From contig NZ_VFEV01000038.1 of assembly GCF_007858275.1 (NCBI RefSeq), positions 1 through 64,000 of the forward strand: DNA of 64,000 nucleotides. Direction: 5' to 3'. How positions within the stretch are numbered: the first letter of the stretch is position 1; the number at the start of each line of letters is the position of its first letter. Positions 51,337-61,070 of the stretch are shown here, piece after piece. This stretch comes from Pseudomonas proteolytica (lineage in GTDB: Bacteria; Pseudomonadota; Gammaproteobacteria; Pseudomonadales; Pseudomonadaceae). The notes beneath the pieces were generated by a model that saw nothing but the letters and a program-made list of their open reading frames with translations, was not told where the DNA came from and did not search any database. A program made the translations under genes and the position numbers.

Positions 51337-53994
51337 CTATGCAAGGCTTTTGCTGACCACCTCGAACACATCGCTGGACAGCTCGCCCGAACCGCGGATG
51401 CGCTCCAGTTCAGCCTTCATCAGCGCTTGGCGGGCGCTGTCGTATTTACGCCAGCGGGTCAGCGGCGCCAACTGCCGCGAGGCGATCTGCGGGTTGAAGG
51501 CATTCAGCTCGATGACCAGGTCCGCCAGGAAGCGATAGCCCGAACCATCGGCCGCGTGGAAGTTGATCAGGTTTTGCCCGGCGAAGGCGCCAACCAGCGC
51601 GCGTACCTTGTTCGGGTTCTTGATATTGAACGCCGGGTGCTGCATCAACGCCTTGACCCGCGCAAGCCCGTCCGGCAATACGCTGGCGGCCTGGACACTG
51701 AACCATTGGTCCATGACCAGTGGGTTGTCCTTGAAGTTCTCGGCAAACACTTGCAGGGCCTTGGCCTTCTCGGCCTCGAACGGCGAGTTGACCAGTACCG
51801 CCAATGCAGTCAGGCGTTCGGTCATGTTGTCGCATGCGTCGAACTGTTCCAGGGTCGCGGCCAGCACTTGGGGCTTGCCGCTGAGCATCAGGTACGACAG
51901 CGCGATGTTCTGCAGGGCGCGGCGGGCAAAGTGCTCGGCCGACGCCACGTACGGCGTGTTGCGCGAAAGATCGCGGTTGGCCTGGTAGCGCAGCCACAGG
52001 CCTTCGAACAGTTGGTCGGCCAACTGCTTGCGCGCAAATTCGCGGGCGGCGTGGATCGCGTCGACGTCTGCCACTTCGCTGATTTCGGTGAGGTAGGCTT
52101 CACCGGGCAACGACAACATTTCCGCGACCATGGCCTGGTCCAGGCTGTCGTCGCTCAGTACGCTGCGCAGTGCATTGACCAGCCGCTGATCCAGCACCAG
52201 GGCCTGGCCCTGTTGGTGTTGGCCGATCAGGTCCTGCAATACCTGCACTGCCAGTTGCTGGCCCGCCTCCCAGCGATTGAAACCGTCGCTGTCGTGTTGC
52301 ATCAGGAACATCAACTGGTCACGGCTGTAGGGGAAGCTCAACTTCACCGGCGCGGAGAAACCACGCAGCAGCGACGGCAATGGCTGTGCGGCGATATCGA
52401 CAAAGGTGAACGTCTGCTCGGCCTCAGTCACCGACAACACCCGCGAGGTGCCCTGCGCGGCGGCTTCACCGGCCAGGCGCAGCGGCAAATCAGCCCCATC
52501 GGCGTCCAGCAGGCCCAGGGCCACGGGAATCACGAATGGCAGCTTTTCCACGTTGTCCGGGGTTTGCGGGCAGCTCTGGCGCACGGTCAGACTGTAGGTT
52601 TTGGCTGCGGCGTCGTAGGACTCGCTCACCGCCAAGCGTGGCGTACCAGCCTGGCTGTACCAGCGCTTGAACTGGGTCAGGTCGGTGCCGTTGGCGTCTT
52701 CCATGGCCTTGATAAAGTCGTCGCAGGTCACGGCCTGGCCGTCGTGGCGCTCAAAGTACAGGTCGCTGCCTTTGCGGAACCCTTCGGCGCCGAGCAAGGT
52801 GTGGATCATGCCGACCACTTCCGAACCCTTTTCGTACACGGTCAGGGTGTAGAAGTTGGAAATCTCGATAAAGCTGTCCGGGCGCACGGCGTGGGCCATT
52901 GGCCCTGCATCTTCAGCGAATTGGTGAGTGCGCAGGTAGGCCACATCCTGGATCCGCTTGACGGTGGCCGAATTCATGTCGGCAGAGAAGCCCGAGTCGC
53001 GGAATACCGTGAAGCCTTCCTTAAGCGACAGCTGGAACCAGTCGCGGCAGGTCACGCGGTTGCCCGACCAGTTGTGGAAATACTCGTGGGCGACGATTGC
53101 TTCGACCCGCTGATGCGCGGCGTCGGTCGCCGTCTCGGCGCGGGCCAGCACCGCACTGGAGTTGAAGATATTCAGGCCCTTGTTTTCCATGGCGCCCATA
53201 TTGAAGTCGTTCACGGCCACGATCATGAAAATATCCAGGTCGTATTCGCGACCGTAGACCTCTTCATCCCAGCGCATGGACTTCTTCAGGCTGTTCATGG
53301 CGTGCTGGCACTTGTCGATGTTTTCTGGCTCGACATAGATGCGCAGCGCGACGGTGCGCTGGCTCATGGTGGTGAAGGTGTCTTCGACGCACCACAGGTC
53401 ACCGGCCACCAGGGCAAACAGGTAGGCCGGTTTCTTGAACGGGTCTTCCCAGGTTGCCCAGTGCCGGCCGTCTTCGCCGGGGCCGCTGGCAATCGGATTG
53501 CCGTTGGACAGCAGCACCGGATAGCTGTGCTGCTCGGCGATCACGGTGGTGGTGAACGTGCTCATCACGTCCGGGCGATCCAGGTAGTAGGTGATCTTGC
53601 GAAAACCTTCGGCCTCGCATTGGGTGCAGAACATGCCGCTGGACTTGTACAGGCCTTCCAGGGCGGTGTTGGTTTCAGGGTGGATCCGCACGCTGGTGTC
53701 GACAGTGAAGCTGTCGCTGAGCGGCTGCAATGTCAGGTGGCTGTCGCTCAACTGGTAGTCGGCAGCGCTCAGTTCCCGGTCGCCCAGGTTCACGCTCAAC
53801 AGCTCCAGTTGCTGGCCGTCCAACACCAGTGGCGGCAGGCCGGCACCGCGCTCGGGATTGCGGCGCATCACCAGCTGCGCGTGGACCAGGCTATGGTCCT
53901 CGAACAACTCGAAGGTCAGGTGGGTCTCGTCGATCAGGTACTCGGGCGCCTGATAGTCCTTCAGGTAGATCATCTTCGGTTGTTCGGTGCGCAT
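51337..53994 (-). CDS. PepN, aminopeptidase N (M1 family)
   Basis: 885 residues, the usual length. The GAMEN substrate motif is in GAMENKGLNIFNSS; the zinc site is HEYFHNWSGNRVTCRDWFQL with its distal Glu in LKEGFTVFRD. Four domains are in standard order, ending in a long helical C-terminal solenoid. It is a cytoplasmic zinc aminopeptidase that degrades peptides. ATG 53994 follows AGAAGGATTTCACGC. It lies 13 bp after DUF2797 and is probably co-transcribed with it. Confidence 0.95.
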   Translation of the reverse strand: MRTEQPKMIYLKDYQAPEYLIDETHLTFELFEDHSLVHAQLVMRRNPERGAGLPPLVLDGQQLELLSVNLGDRELSAADYQLSDSHLTLQPLSDSFTVDTSVRIHPETNTALEGLYKSSGMFCTQCEAEGFRKITYYLDRPDVMSTFTTTVIAEQHSYPVLLSNGNPIASGPGEDGRHWATWEDPFKKPAYLFALVAGDLWCVEDTFTTMSQRTVALRIYVEPENIDKCQHAMNSLKKSMRWDEEVYGREYDLDIFMIVAVNDFNMGAMENKGLNIFNSSAVLARAETATDAAHQRVEAIVAHEYFHNWSGNRVTCRDWFQLSLKEGFTVFRDSGFSADMNSATVKRIQDVAYLRTHQFAEDAGPMAHAVRPDSFIEISNFYTLTVYEKGSEVVGMIHTLLGAEGFRKGSDLYFERHDGQAVTCDDFIKAMEDANGTDLTQFKRWYSQAGTPRLAVSESYDAAAKTYSLTVRQSCPQTPDNVEKLPFVIPVALGLLDADGADLPLRLAGEAAAQGTSRVLSVTEAEQTFTFVDIAAQPLPSLLRGFSAPVKLSFPYSRDQLMFLMQHDSDGFNRWEAGQQLAVQVLQDLIGQHQQGQALVLDQRLVNALRSVLSDDSLDQAMVAEMLSLPGEAYLTEISEVADVDAIHAAREFARKQLADQLFEGLWLRYQANRDLSRNTPYVASAEHFARRALQNIALSYLMLSGKPQVLAATLEQFDACDNMTERLTALAVLVNSPFEAEKAKALQVFAENFKDNPLVMDQWFSVQAASVLPDGLARVKALMQHPAFNIKNPNKVRALVGAFAGQNLINFHAADGSGYRFLADLVIELNAFNPQIASRQLAPLTRWRKYDSARQALMKAELERIRGSGELSSDVFEVVSKSLA

Positions 53995-54007
53995 GCGTGA
54001 AATCCTT

Positions 54008-54838
54008 CTACTGATGCACGGCGAGCTGGTAAGCCGTGTATTTACGAATATTGATAACGCCGGTATCGAAGATCAGGTATTGGCCCTTGACCCCCAGCAG
54101 CGTGCCTTCGGCAATCGGGTTCTTGTCCAGGTTGAAGCTGACGATCTTGGTCGGATATTGCTCCACCGGGTAGCGGATTTCGAGGGGCTCGATATCAGTC
54201 ACCGGTTGGATGGCCTGCAGGCCAAAGCGTTCCTGCAATTGCAGCAGGCCGTCAGCGCAGGAGACGAACAGCTCGTCGCGCACCTGCTTGAGGTCCACCG
54301 TGCTCGCGTCGCCCTTGAGCAAGGCGCGCCAGTTGGTTTTGTCGGCGACCTGGCTGCGCAGTACATCCTCGACAAAACCTGATTGCTGGCGTGTAGCCAC
54401 GCGCATGATCGGCAGCGCCTGGCTTGCCCCCTGGTCCAGCCAGCGCGTGGGCAACTGGGTGGCGCGGGTGATGCCGACCTTGATCCCCGACGAATTCGCC
54501 AGATACACCACATGGTCGGTCATGCAGAATTTTTCGCCCCAGGCCGGATCGCGGCAAGTGCCGGCATCGAAATGGCAGCGCTCAGGGCTCATGATGCACA
54601 GGTCGCACTGGGCCAGCTTGGTCATGCACGGGTAGCAATAGCCCTGGCTGAAACTGGTCTTGGTCTTGCGTCCGCAATGGGTGCAGTGGATCGCACCGAG
54701 GTATTCCAGGCGTATATGAGTGCCAATCAACGGGTTGACCGGCACCTCGGTGTCACCTAGGCGAAAAGCGTATTGAACGGTCGGCGAACCCAGTTGCGCC
54801 GACATCTTGCTGACTGCACCACGGCCAATCTCAATCAA
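54008..54838 (-). CDS. DUF2797 protein with zinc-binding cysteine cluster
   Basis: 276 residues if the TTG at 54838 is used. That codon overlaps the YeaC stop codon, which suits translational coupling; the frame's upstream ATG (54895) lies inside yeaC. Cysteine pairs CTHC, CYPC and CDLC, with a further MSPERCHFDAGTCRD, form a probable zinc ribbon (about 50-105). VVYLANSSGIKVGITRATQLPTRW follows; GIKVGIT resembles a GIY-YIG-like core. The function is unknown, and a nucleic-acid role is suggested only by the zinc cluster and that resemblance. Confidence 0.85.
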   Translation of the reverse strand: MIEIGRGAVSKMSAQLGSPTVQYAFRLGDTEVPVNPLIGTHIRLEYLGAIHCTHCGRKTKTSFSQGYCYPCMTKLAQCDLCIMSPERCHFDAGTCRDPAWGEKFCMTDHVVYLANSSGIKVGITRATQLPTRWLDQGASQALPIMRVATRQQSGFVEDVLRSQVADKTNWRALLKGDASTVDLKQVRDELFVSCADGLLQLQERFGLQAIQPVTDIEPLEIRYPVEQYPTKIVSFNLDKNPIAEGTLLGVKGQYLIFDTGVINIRKYTAYQLAVHQ

Positions 54839-55095
54839 TGGATGGCATCCGACTTGAACAGGATGTTTTCCACCGGGGTCGATTTGGACTGGCATTCCTG
54901 CGGGCCCATATAGCCGGTGCGCTGGTCTTCCGGCAGGTTTTGCAGCTCCCAGGCGATCATCGCCTGCAGGGACAGTTCACGCTGTTCGGCGGTGAGCTTG
55001 CGGCCGTCGGACCATTTGCCGATTTCCACCGCGAGCTTGAGGCTCTGGTAGATATCCGGAGTGATGTTTTCGATCATTTCAGCAAAAGAGGACAT
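54835..55095 (-). CDS. YeaC family protein (DUF1315)
   Basis: 86 residues, all helical, opening MSSFAEMIENITPDIYQSLK and containing LAVEIGKWSDGRKLTAEQRE, the DUF1315 signature. It is a small cytoplasmic protein found with DUF2797 in many gammaproteobacteria. Function unknown. AAGGAAGAGTCTT precedes the ATG. Confidence 0.9.
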   Translation of the reverse strand: MSSFAEMIENITPDIYQSLKLAVEIGKWSDGRKLTAEQRELSLQAMIAWELQNLPEDQRTGYMGPQECQSKSTPVENILFKSDAIH

Positions 55096-55125
55096 AAGAC
55101 TCTTCCTTAAAGAATGGGCAGAGAT

Positions 55126-55995
55126 TCAAGCGTTACGTTTATGGCGGCTGTACAACCCGCCGAGCAAACCGGTGATGCAACCCACCACCAGGCCGCCGAC
55201 ATGGGCCGCATTGGCGATTTCGCCGAAACCGATCATCGACACCAGGCCCGACAAACACAGCACCAGCCACACCAGCATCATCACCAGCACGCCACGGGGC
55301 AGGCGATACGCCGGGTTGGGCGCGAGCAACTGATAGATCCAGCAATGGCCCAACAGGCCGTACAGCACGCCGGACAAACCGCCAAACAGGCCGGGGCCGC
55401 CAAAGGTGTATTGCGCGTAGTTGGAGGCCAGGCTGAACAGCAACGTCAGGCCCAGCAGGTTGATACTGCCCTGGCGCGACTCGATCCGCCGCCCCAGCTC
55501 CCAGTACCACATGCCATTCATCGCCAGGTGGAGGATGCCGAAATGGATCAGCATCGGCGTTACCAACCGCCACCACTGCCCCGCCGCCAGGCTGTCGGCC
55601 AAGGGGGTGAAGTACAGGTATTCGCCGGCCACGTGGAAATTGAGGAACGTCAACCAGCTCATTACTTGCAGATTGTCACCCAGCATCGTGACAGCGCCGA
55701 CGATCAGGCTCAGCAGCAGCACCGTGGCGGTCAGTGGGCTGTGGCGCAATTGCAGGAGGAAACCGGGACGCTTGCCCACCTGCTCCGGGGGAAGGTCCAA
55801 TTGCTGGTCCGGGTCGCCAGCAGGAAAGCGTTGATACAGGCTGCGTACGTCCTCGCTGATCGCGTCCGGCACCCAGAGCACCTGCTCGCCGGCCTCTTCG
55901 CTGACGCGATGGGGCACTTGCATGCGCTGCAGCAGTTTGACGAAGCCACCCAGGTCCACGCTCAGGGGCAAGCGCAATACCGCAACGGTACTCAT
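55126..55995 (-). CDS. GlpG-type rhomboid intramembrane serine protease
   Basis: 289 residues. An N-terminal cytoplasmic domain (1 to about 80) is followed by six membrane segments. Catalytic Ser208 lies in GLSGVLYG and His265 in ANAAHVGG; HFGILHLAMNG (151-161) supplies the conserved His and Asn of the oxyanion hole. It cuts membrane proteins within the bilayer. Its ATG overlaps the phosphoesterase stop by 4 bp, so it belongs to nadK-phosphoesterase-glpG. Confidence 0.92.
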   Translation of the reverse strand: MSTVAVLRLPLSVDLGGFVKLLQRMQVPHRVSEEAGEQVLWVPDAISEDVRSLYQRFPAGDPDQQLDLPPEQVGKRPGFLLQLRHSPLTATVLLLSLIVGAVTMLGDNLQVMSWLTFLNFHVAGEYLYFTPLADSLAAGQWWRLVTPMLIHFGILHLAMNGMWYWELGRRIESRQGSINLLGLTLLFSLASNYAQYTFGGPGLFGGLSGVLYGLLGHCWIYQLLAPNPAYRLPRGVLVMMLVWLVLCLSGLVSMIGFGEIANAAHVGGLVVGCITGLLGGLYSRHKRNA

Positions 55996-56963
55996 GAAAT
56001 CACCTCAGGGCGCTCGACATCGACCCAGACAAATTTGTTCGGGTCGAGGCGGGTTTCTTGATCCAGTCGATAGGCCACCAGCTTGCCGTAGAGCACCGCG
56101 CTGTAGTCCAGGCAGGCCAGGTTCGAGCGGATCGGCGCCGGTTTGCCGCTGCGCCAGTAATGCCCCACGAACAACAGCGGCTCATCGACGCCATAACGCA
56201 GCAGGGAGTTTTTCTCAGTCGAGGACAACGGTGTACGCGCCACCGGGTCAGGCAAGGCGTCAGGCTGGAAAACAATATCGCCGTAGGTCTTCGGGTCGTC
56301 CTCCCAGAACTTGGTGCGGAAGAACGAACGGGTCAGGCCGTCGCCACCGGTCAGCGTCAGGCCGTCCGGCAGGCGCATATCGGTGCCGCGCAGCAGGCGG
56401 TCGAACGCGTTGCAGGCAAAACTGCCAGGCACCGCCGCCGCCTGCAGGAAGTGCTCGTCAATGCAGCCGTCGGGGAATTGCCGGCGCAGCGGCTCGATCA
56501 GCCCCGAATCCCAGCAGGCGTGCACCACGCGAAAGCGCCCGGCGTCGACAAACAACGGCATGTCGTAGAACCAGGCCAGGAAGTCATGCCAGTCGCCAGG
56601 ATGCTGTTCAAACTGGGTCAGGGTCTCGTGGATCAGCCGCGCGTGGCGTGGCGAATGTTCGCGCACGTACTGCTTGCCACTGCCGGGAGGCGCCAGGGTG
56701 CTCCAGCCCAGGGCGTTGAACTCATGGTTGCCCATGATGCACAGCGCCTGGCCGGCTTCGGTCATGTCATGGACGATATGCAATGCCTCGCGGATCCGTG
56801 GCCCACGGTCGATGATATCGCCGAGGAACACCGCCATGCGTGAAGGATGGCGCCAGGTGCCGCCCTGCTTGTGGTAACCCATCTGGTCGAGCAGGTGCTC
56901 AAGGGTATGAGCGCAACCGTGCACGTCACCAATCAGGTCGTAGCTACGCGCGGGATCGAGCAT
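55992..56963 (-). CDS. Calcineurin-like metallophosphoesterase
   Basis: 323 residues. Metal motifs are seen in order: DLIGDVHGCAHTLEHLL, VFLGDIIDRGPRIREAL, IMGNHEFNALGW, and a later VVHACWD and FVGHYWRSG. That is the PPP/ApaH-type layout. It could hydrolyse phosphoproteins or dinucleoside polyphosphates. ATG 56963 overlaps the nadK stop by one base (TGATG), so the two are coupled; proximity to NadK suggests a nucleotide-linked role, unproven. Confidence 0.88.
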   Translation of the reverse strand: MLDPARSYDLIGDVHGCAHTLEHLLDQMGYHKQGGTWRHPSRMAVFLGDIIDRGPRIREALHIVHDMTEAGQALCIMGNHEFNALGWSTLAPPGSGKQYVREHSPRHARLIHETLTQFEQHPGDWHDFLAWFYDMPLFVDAGRFRVVHACWDSGLIEPLRRQFPDGCIDEHFLQAAAVPGSFACNAFDRLLRGTDMRLPDGLTLTGGDGLTRSFFRTKFWEDDPKTYGDIVFQPDALPDPVARTPLSSTEKNSLLRYGVDEPLLFVGHYWRSGKPAPIRSNLACLDYSAVLYGKLVAYRLDQETRLDPNKFVWVDVERPEVIS

Positions 56964-57853
56964 CAGTCGCCTCCACCCCCCAAGCGGCTGCCCCAGCCCA
57001 GCTTGGTGCGGCACACTTCGTAGTAGTTGTGATCCAGCGGGTGGATCAATCGCAGCTTCTGCGCCTTTTTGCTCACGGTGATGGTGTCACCGGGGGCGCA
57101 GGTGAAGTGGTTCTGCCCGTCACAGGAGACTTGCGGGTAGATCTGCATGTCTTTGGAAACCACGATTTTCAGCTCACTGTTGCCATCGACCACAATCGGC
57201 CGGCTCGACAACATATGGGGGTACATCGGCACGATCACAATGGCATCGAGCTTGGGATGCATGATCGGCCCGCCCGCCGACAGCGCATAGGCCGTGGAAC
57301 CGGTGGGCGTGGCGACGATCAGGCCGTCGGCTTTCTGACTGCAGACGAACTGGCCGTCGATGTACAACTCGAACTCGATCATCCGCGTCGATTTGCCAGG
57401 GTGCAGCACCACGTCATTGAGGGCATCGCCCTGGCCGATGGCTTCGCCGTGGCGACGCACTTCGGCTTGCAGCAGGAAGCGGTTTTCTACCAGGTAATGA
57501 CCGTCCAGCACCTTGGCCACTTCGACTTCCAGGTCATCGGGGCGGATATCGGTAAGGAACCCCAGGCTGCCGCGGTTGATCCCCAGCACCGGCACGTTGT
57601 GCCGCGCCAGGGCGCGAGCGGCGCCCAGCAGGCTGCCGTCACCGCCGACCACGATCACCATGTCGCAGACTTCACCCAGCATTTTGCGCGACGAGGTCTG
57701 CAGGCCGTGGCCCGGCAGAATCTCGGCGATGGTGTCTTCGAGGATCACATGCAGGTGGCGCTCAAGCAGAAACTTTTTCAGCCGGCGGACGGTGTCCAGA
57801 ACCTGGGTACTGCCCAGGCGACCGATAATGCCGATATTGCGAAATTGCTCCAT
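56963..57853 (-). CDS. NAD kinase
   Basis: 296 residues, the standard length. GGDG (70-73) in VVGGDGSLLGAARAL binds the ATP phosphate; NDVVLHPGKSTRMIEFEL and DGLIVATPTGSTAYALSAGGP are the two other conserved motifs. It makes NADP from NAD in the cytoplasm. ATG 57853 gives the typical start MEQFRNIGIIGR; the frame upstream lacks family similarity. It is the first gene of a three-gene overlapped unit with the phosphoesterase and GlpG. Confidence 0.95.
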   Translation of the reverse strand: MEQFRNIGIIGRLGSTQVLDTVRRLKKFLLERHLHVILEDTIAEILPGHGLQTSSRKMLGEVCDMVIVVGGDGSLLGAARALARHNVPVLGINRGSLGFLTDIRPDDLEVEVAKVLDGHYLVENRFLLQAEVRRHGEAIGQGDALNDVVLHPGKSTRMIEFELYIDGQFVCSQKADGLIVATPTGSTAYALSAGGPIMHPKLDAIVIVPMYPHMLSSRPIVVDGNSELKIVVSKDMQIYPQVSCDGQNHFTCAPGDTITVSKKAQKLRLIHPLDHNYYEVCRTKLGWGSRLGGGGD

Positions 57854-58008
57854 GGGGCTCCTGCAGGGTTTGGGTGTGGCGAAAAACAACGATTATGGGC
57901 GAAAGGCCGCATTAGACAAAATCCTTTGTCGCCGCAGGGCCCAGACGACAACGGTTCTCAACACCCGACACGATCACGCCGGCAGTAGGAAACAGCTATG
58001 CTCGGACC

Positions 58009-58956
58009 ATGAATCCGTTCCCAGACTTGCAGGACTTGCCCCGTCAATTGCGCCATCCCGAGGTGCGGGACCTGGCGTGGGTGATCCTCGCCCCGCCGAT
58101 GCTGGAACAGACCCCCTGGCCGCAACGCCACCCCCTGGCCGGCAGCGAGTGGGTGCAGCGGCCTGCGGCTCTGGAGCACTGGCTCAGGCACCTGGACCAG
58201 GACAGCAGCGCCCTGCAGCATTGGCTGAGCCTGGCCCGCACCCGGCGCCTGGGCCTGTATTACGAGCGCCTGTGGCAATTTGCCGTGCAGCACGCCCCCG
58301 GCGTAGAGTTGCTGGCGGCCAACCTGCCGATCCGCCAGGCCGGGCATACCTTGGGTGAGTTGGATATGCTGCTGCGCGACCGTGACGGCGTGCATCACCT
58401 GGAACTGGCGATCAAACTCTACCTCGGGCCTCAAAACGGCAGCGGCCAGGACACGGCACAGTGGCTGGGCCCAGGCTGCCATGACCGACTGGATCGCAAG
58501 CTGGCCCACCTTGCCGACCATCAGTTGCCGATCTCGGCCAGAGCCGAAAGCCGGGAGGTGCTGGCGGCGCTGGATATCCAACAGTTCGATGCCCATCTGT
58601 GGCTGGGAGGCTACTTGCTGTACCCCTGGCCCGGCGAGGCTGAGCCACCCCTTGGCGCCCATCCCCAGCACTTGCGCGGGCGCTGGTTGCATCAGCGCGA
58701 CTGGCCGGACTTTATCCGCAACAGCCCGTCGGGGCGCTGGCAACCCCTGCCCCGCCACGCCTGGCTCGCGCCGGCGCATTACCCGACAGAGGACGTGTGG
58801 ACGGCAGAACAGATGCAATGCTGGCTCGCCGACCTTGACCCGATGGCGCCAGCGCAGTTGTTGGTGCGGATGATTCAGAATGGCGGGGATTGGGAGGAAG
58901 CGGAGCGGCTGTTTCTGGTGGCGGATCTCTGGCCGAATGTGCCGGGGGCGGGCTGA
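58009..58956 (+). CDS. DUF1853 family protein
   Basis: 315 residues, cytoplasmic. Conserved stretches include [19 protein letters not shown] at the start, [20 protein letters not shown], and [25 protein letters not shown], an E-L-D ... E-x-A-x-K pattern like the core of PD-(D/E)xK nucleases. A nuclease fold is possible but unverified. It is divergent from nadK by 155 bp and ends in a repeat-rich gap. Confidence 0.85.
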   Translation: MNPFPDLQDLPRQLRHPEVRDLAWVILAPPMLEQTPWPQRHPLAGSEWVQRPAALEHWLRHLDQDSSALQHWLSLARTRRLGLYYERLWQFAVQHAPGVELLAANLPIRQAGHTLGELDMLLRDRDGVHHLELAIKLYLGPQNGSGQDTAQWLGPGCHDRLDRKLAHLADHQLPISARAESREVLAALDIQQFDAHLWLGGYLLYPWPGEAEPPLGAHPQHLRGRWLHQRDWPDFIRNSPSGRWQPLPRHAWLAPAHYPTEDVWTAEQMQCWLADLDPMAPAQLLVRMIQNGGDWEEAERLFLVADLWPNVPGAG

Positions 58957-58994
58957 TATTCCGATGGTGGATTTGAGGGCCTCATGGCAGCATC

Positions 58995-59193
58995 GGTATC
59001 TACACAATTTTCAGACACTGACGACCTCCCCTGTGGCGAGCGGGCTTGTCGGAACGCCGCATCGCCCGCGCTGGGCTGCGAAGCAGCCCCAAAACCAGCC
59101 GCTACGGAGTATCAGATACACCGCACTCTGCTTACTGGGGCTGCTTCGCAGCCCAGCGCGGGCAAGCCCGCTCGCCACAGGGGAGGTCGTCAG
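58995..59193. repeat. Long palindrome with extended flank
   Basis: The palindrome has outer arms CTGACGACCTCCCCTGTGGC (59018 on) and its exact complement ending 59193, continuing inward with GAGCGGGCTTG and GGGCTGCGAAGCAGCCCC. Just left of it GGTATCTACACAATTTTCAG (58995 on) matches, in reverse orientation, the sequence beside the repeat at 25903-25950. A short GCTTGTCGGAACGCCGCA occurs both inside (59046) and right after the palindrome (59193). Confidence 0.88.
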
Positions 59194-59236
59194 CTTGTCG
59201 GAACGCCGCACCGCCGCGAGAGCGCTAGCCGCAGCG

Positions 59237-59866
59237 CTACAAACCATCAATATGCCGATAATCCACCTGCAACCCGGCGGCCAGCTCACGGGCCCGACCC
59301 AACCTGATCGGGCCGCGTTCAATATCCACCAACAGCCCGGGGCACTCCAACCCGGGCAACTGGCCGATATCTTTCAACCGGCCATCGGTAATCACCAGTA
59401 ATCGCTGCTGTTCAGCCGGATACCGCTTGCGCCGTGCTACCAGCCAATGCCCGGCCTCGGTCAATGCCGCCAGCAACGGCGTCCCGCCGCCCGCGCCCAG
59501 CCCGTCCAACCATCGGCCCAAGCCCTTAGCGGCCTTCAATCCTTGGACCTGCCAGCTCGGCACCTGCCCGCTGGCCGTCAGCAATGCCAACCGCGCCCGT
59601 TGCCGATAGGCATCGTCAAACACCTGCGCCAGCAAGCCCTTGGCATCGCTCAACGCCTGATGGCGCCGCGTGGACGCCGAGGCATCGACAATCACCAGCC
59701 ACAACTCATGGGCCGAGCGGCTGCGCAGGTGGTAGCGCAGGTCTTCACGGGATTGCGGCCGCCCCCCCAGCAAGGTGCCCGGCCAGTTGACCAGGCCCTG
59801 CTGCGCGCTGCGCGCCTTACCCTGCCGCCCGCTGCTCAATCGCCCGGCCTTGGGGCGGGCATCCAC
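59237..59866 (-). CDS. VWA-domain protein, chelatase D-like subunit
   Basis: 209 residues if the GTG at 59866 is used; an ATG at 59968 would overlap the upstream ATPase by 76 bp with residues that look like frame-shadow. A von Willebrand A domain fills the protein: the MIDAS motif is DASAS (D61, S63, S65) in ELWLVIVDASAS, with a downstream GGGTPL and LLVITDGRLKD. It lacks the AAA+ half of full ChlD. With the ChlI-like ATPase 26 bp upstream and cobN beyond it, it is most likely the VWA partner of a metal chelatase. Confidence 0.8.
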   Translation of the reverse strand: MDARPKAGRLSSGRQGKARSAQQGLVNWPGTLLGGRPQSREDLRYHLRSRSAHELWLVIVDASASTRRHQALSDAKGLLAQVFDDAYRQRARLALLTASGQVPSWQVQGLKAAKGLGRWLDGLGAGGGTPLLAALTEAGHWLVARRKRYPAEQQRLLVITDGRLKDIGQLPGLECPGLLVDIERGPIRLGRARELAAGLQVDYRHIDGL

Positions 59867-59892
59867 CCCCGTGTCAGGTCGGGGGCGGATGC

Positions 59893-60891
59893 CTAGGGCT
59901 TTTTTGGCCAGGCCGGCACCTCTCGGCGAGCACCCATGGGCAACGCAGGCGCGGGCATATCGCCCCACTGACCTTGGCCGGGCGCGTTATCTGAAGGCTG
60001 GGGCGCCTGGCCCTGCTCGGGCGTGCTCGCAGGCGAAGAGCTTTCCTGGCGACGGTGACGCAGGGCAAATTCGGCCACAGCCTCTATATCTTCTTCAGCG
60101 ATGGCCACGGCACCACGCCACGCGGCATGGGCCCGCGCCCCGCGCAACCACACCAGATCGGCACGCAGGCCATCGACCCCGGCGGCAAAACAGCGCTCGC
60201 TAATCTGCGCCAGGGCCTGGTTATCCAGGGCGATGCTGGCCAGGCGCGCACGAGCCTGGGTACAGCGTTCGCGCAGCGCCCCTTGCTGATCGGCCCACTG
60301 CGCACAGAAGGCCGCAGGGTCGCTGTCGAAATCCAGGCGCCGGCGGATGATCTGCCCACGCTCGGCCGGCAGGGTCTGCCCGCTCAGCGCCACATTGAAA
60401 CCAAAACGATCCAGCAGTTGCGGGCGCAACTCGCCCTCTTCCGGGTTCATCGTACCGATCAGCACAAAACGCGCCGAGTGCCGGTGGGAAATGCCGTCGC
60501 GCTCGATCAGGTTGGTGCCGCTGGCAGCGACGTCGAGCAGCAGGTCCACCAGGTGATCGGGCAGCAGGTTGACTTCATCCACATACAACACGCCGCCGTC
60601 AGCCTTGGCCAGCACGCCAGGAGAGAACTGCGCACGGCCTTCGGCCAACGCAGCATCGAGGTCCAGGGTACCCACCAGGCGCTCTTCAGTGGCGCCCAAG
60701 GGCAAGGTGACAAACTGCCCGCTGGCCAACAGATCGGCCAAGCCGCGGGCCAGGGTGGACTTGGCCATGCCGCGCGGCCCTTCGATCAACACACCGCCAA
60801 TCTTCGGATCGATGGCGGCCAGGCACAGCGCAAGCTTCAGGTCGTCGGCGCCGACTACAGCCGACAATGGAAAATGTGGGGTGTCAGTCAT
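59893..60891 (-). CDS. ChlI/BchI-like AAA+ chelatase ATPase
   Basis: 332 residues. Walker A is GPRGMAKST (38-46), Walker B GVLYVDEVNLLPDHLV, then sensor 1 RFVLIGTMNPEEG and the arginine finger region LRPQLLDRFGF. These are the marks of the magnesium/cobalt chelatase ATPase family. It powers insertion of a metal into a tetrapyrrole. It lies between the VWA gene and cobN on the same strand, which suggests a cobalamin role rather than chlorophyll. The last 50 residues are a Ser/Pro/Gln-rich tail. Confidence 0.88.
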   Translation of the reverse strand: MTDTPHFPLSAVVGADDLKLALCLAAIDPKIGGVLIEGPRGMAKSTLARGLADLLASGQFVTLPLGATEERLVGTLDLDAALAEGRAQFSPGVLAKADGGVLYVDEVNLLPDHLVDLLLDVAASGTNLIERDGISHRHSARFVLIGTMNPEEGELRPQLLDRFGFNVALSGQTLPAERGQIIRRRLDFDSDPAAFCAQWADQQGALRERCTQARARLASIALDNQALAQISERCFAAGVDGLRADLVWLRGARAHAAWRGAVAIAEEDIEAVAEFALRHRRQESSSPASTPEQGQAPQPSDNAPGQGQWGDMPAPALPMGARREVPAWPKKP

Positions 60892-60921
60892 ACTGATATC
60901 TCGATGAATTCTGTAGCGCCC

Positions 60922-61020
60922 CTGTAGGAGCGAGCTTGCTCGCGAAAATAGTCAACGTTGACGCGAGCCTTGATGAGCGCGTTGCCCTTGGGTTTTTCGC
61001 GAGCAAGCTCGCTCCTACAG
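60922..61020. repeat. REP inverted repeat between cobN and the chelatase ATPase
   Basis: CTGTAGGAGCGAGCTTGCTC and its reverse complement GAGCAAGCTCGCTCCTACAG enclose about 60 bp. The core GAGCGAGCTTGCTCGC is a third REP subfamily in this window. It lies between cobN and the ATPase gene and could separate their transcripts. Confidence 0.88.
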
Positions 61021-61070
61021 TGAGGCGTGCGCTCTTTCGGCACTGAGCTTCACGGCAAGCACGATCAGCA

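Noticed and set aside
51427-54000. Long open frame antisense to pepN (about 857 codons)
   Set aside because: A shadow of high third-position GC on the pepN strand; composition is unlike a real protein.
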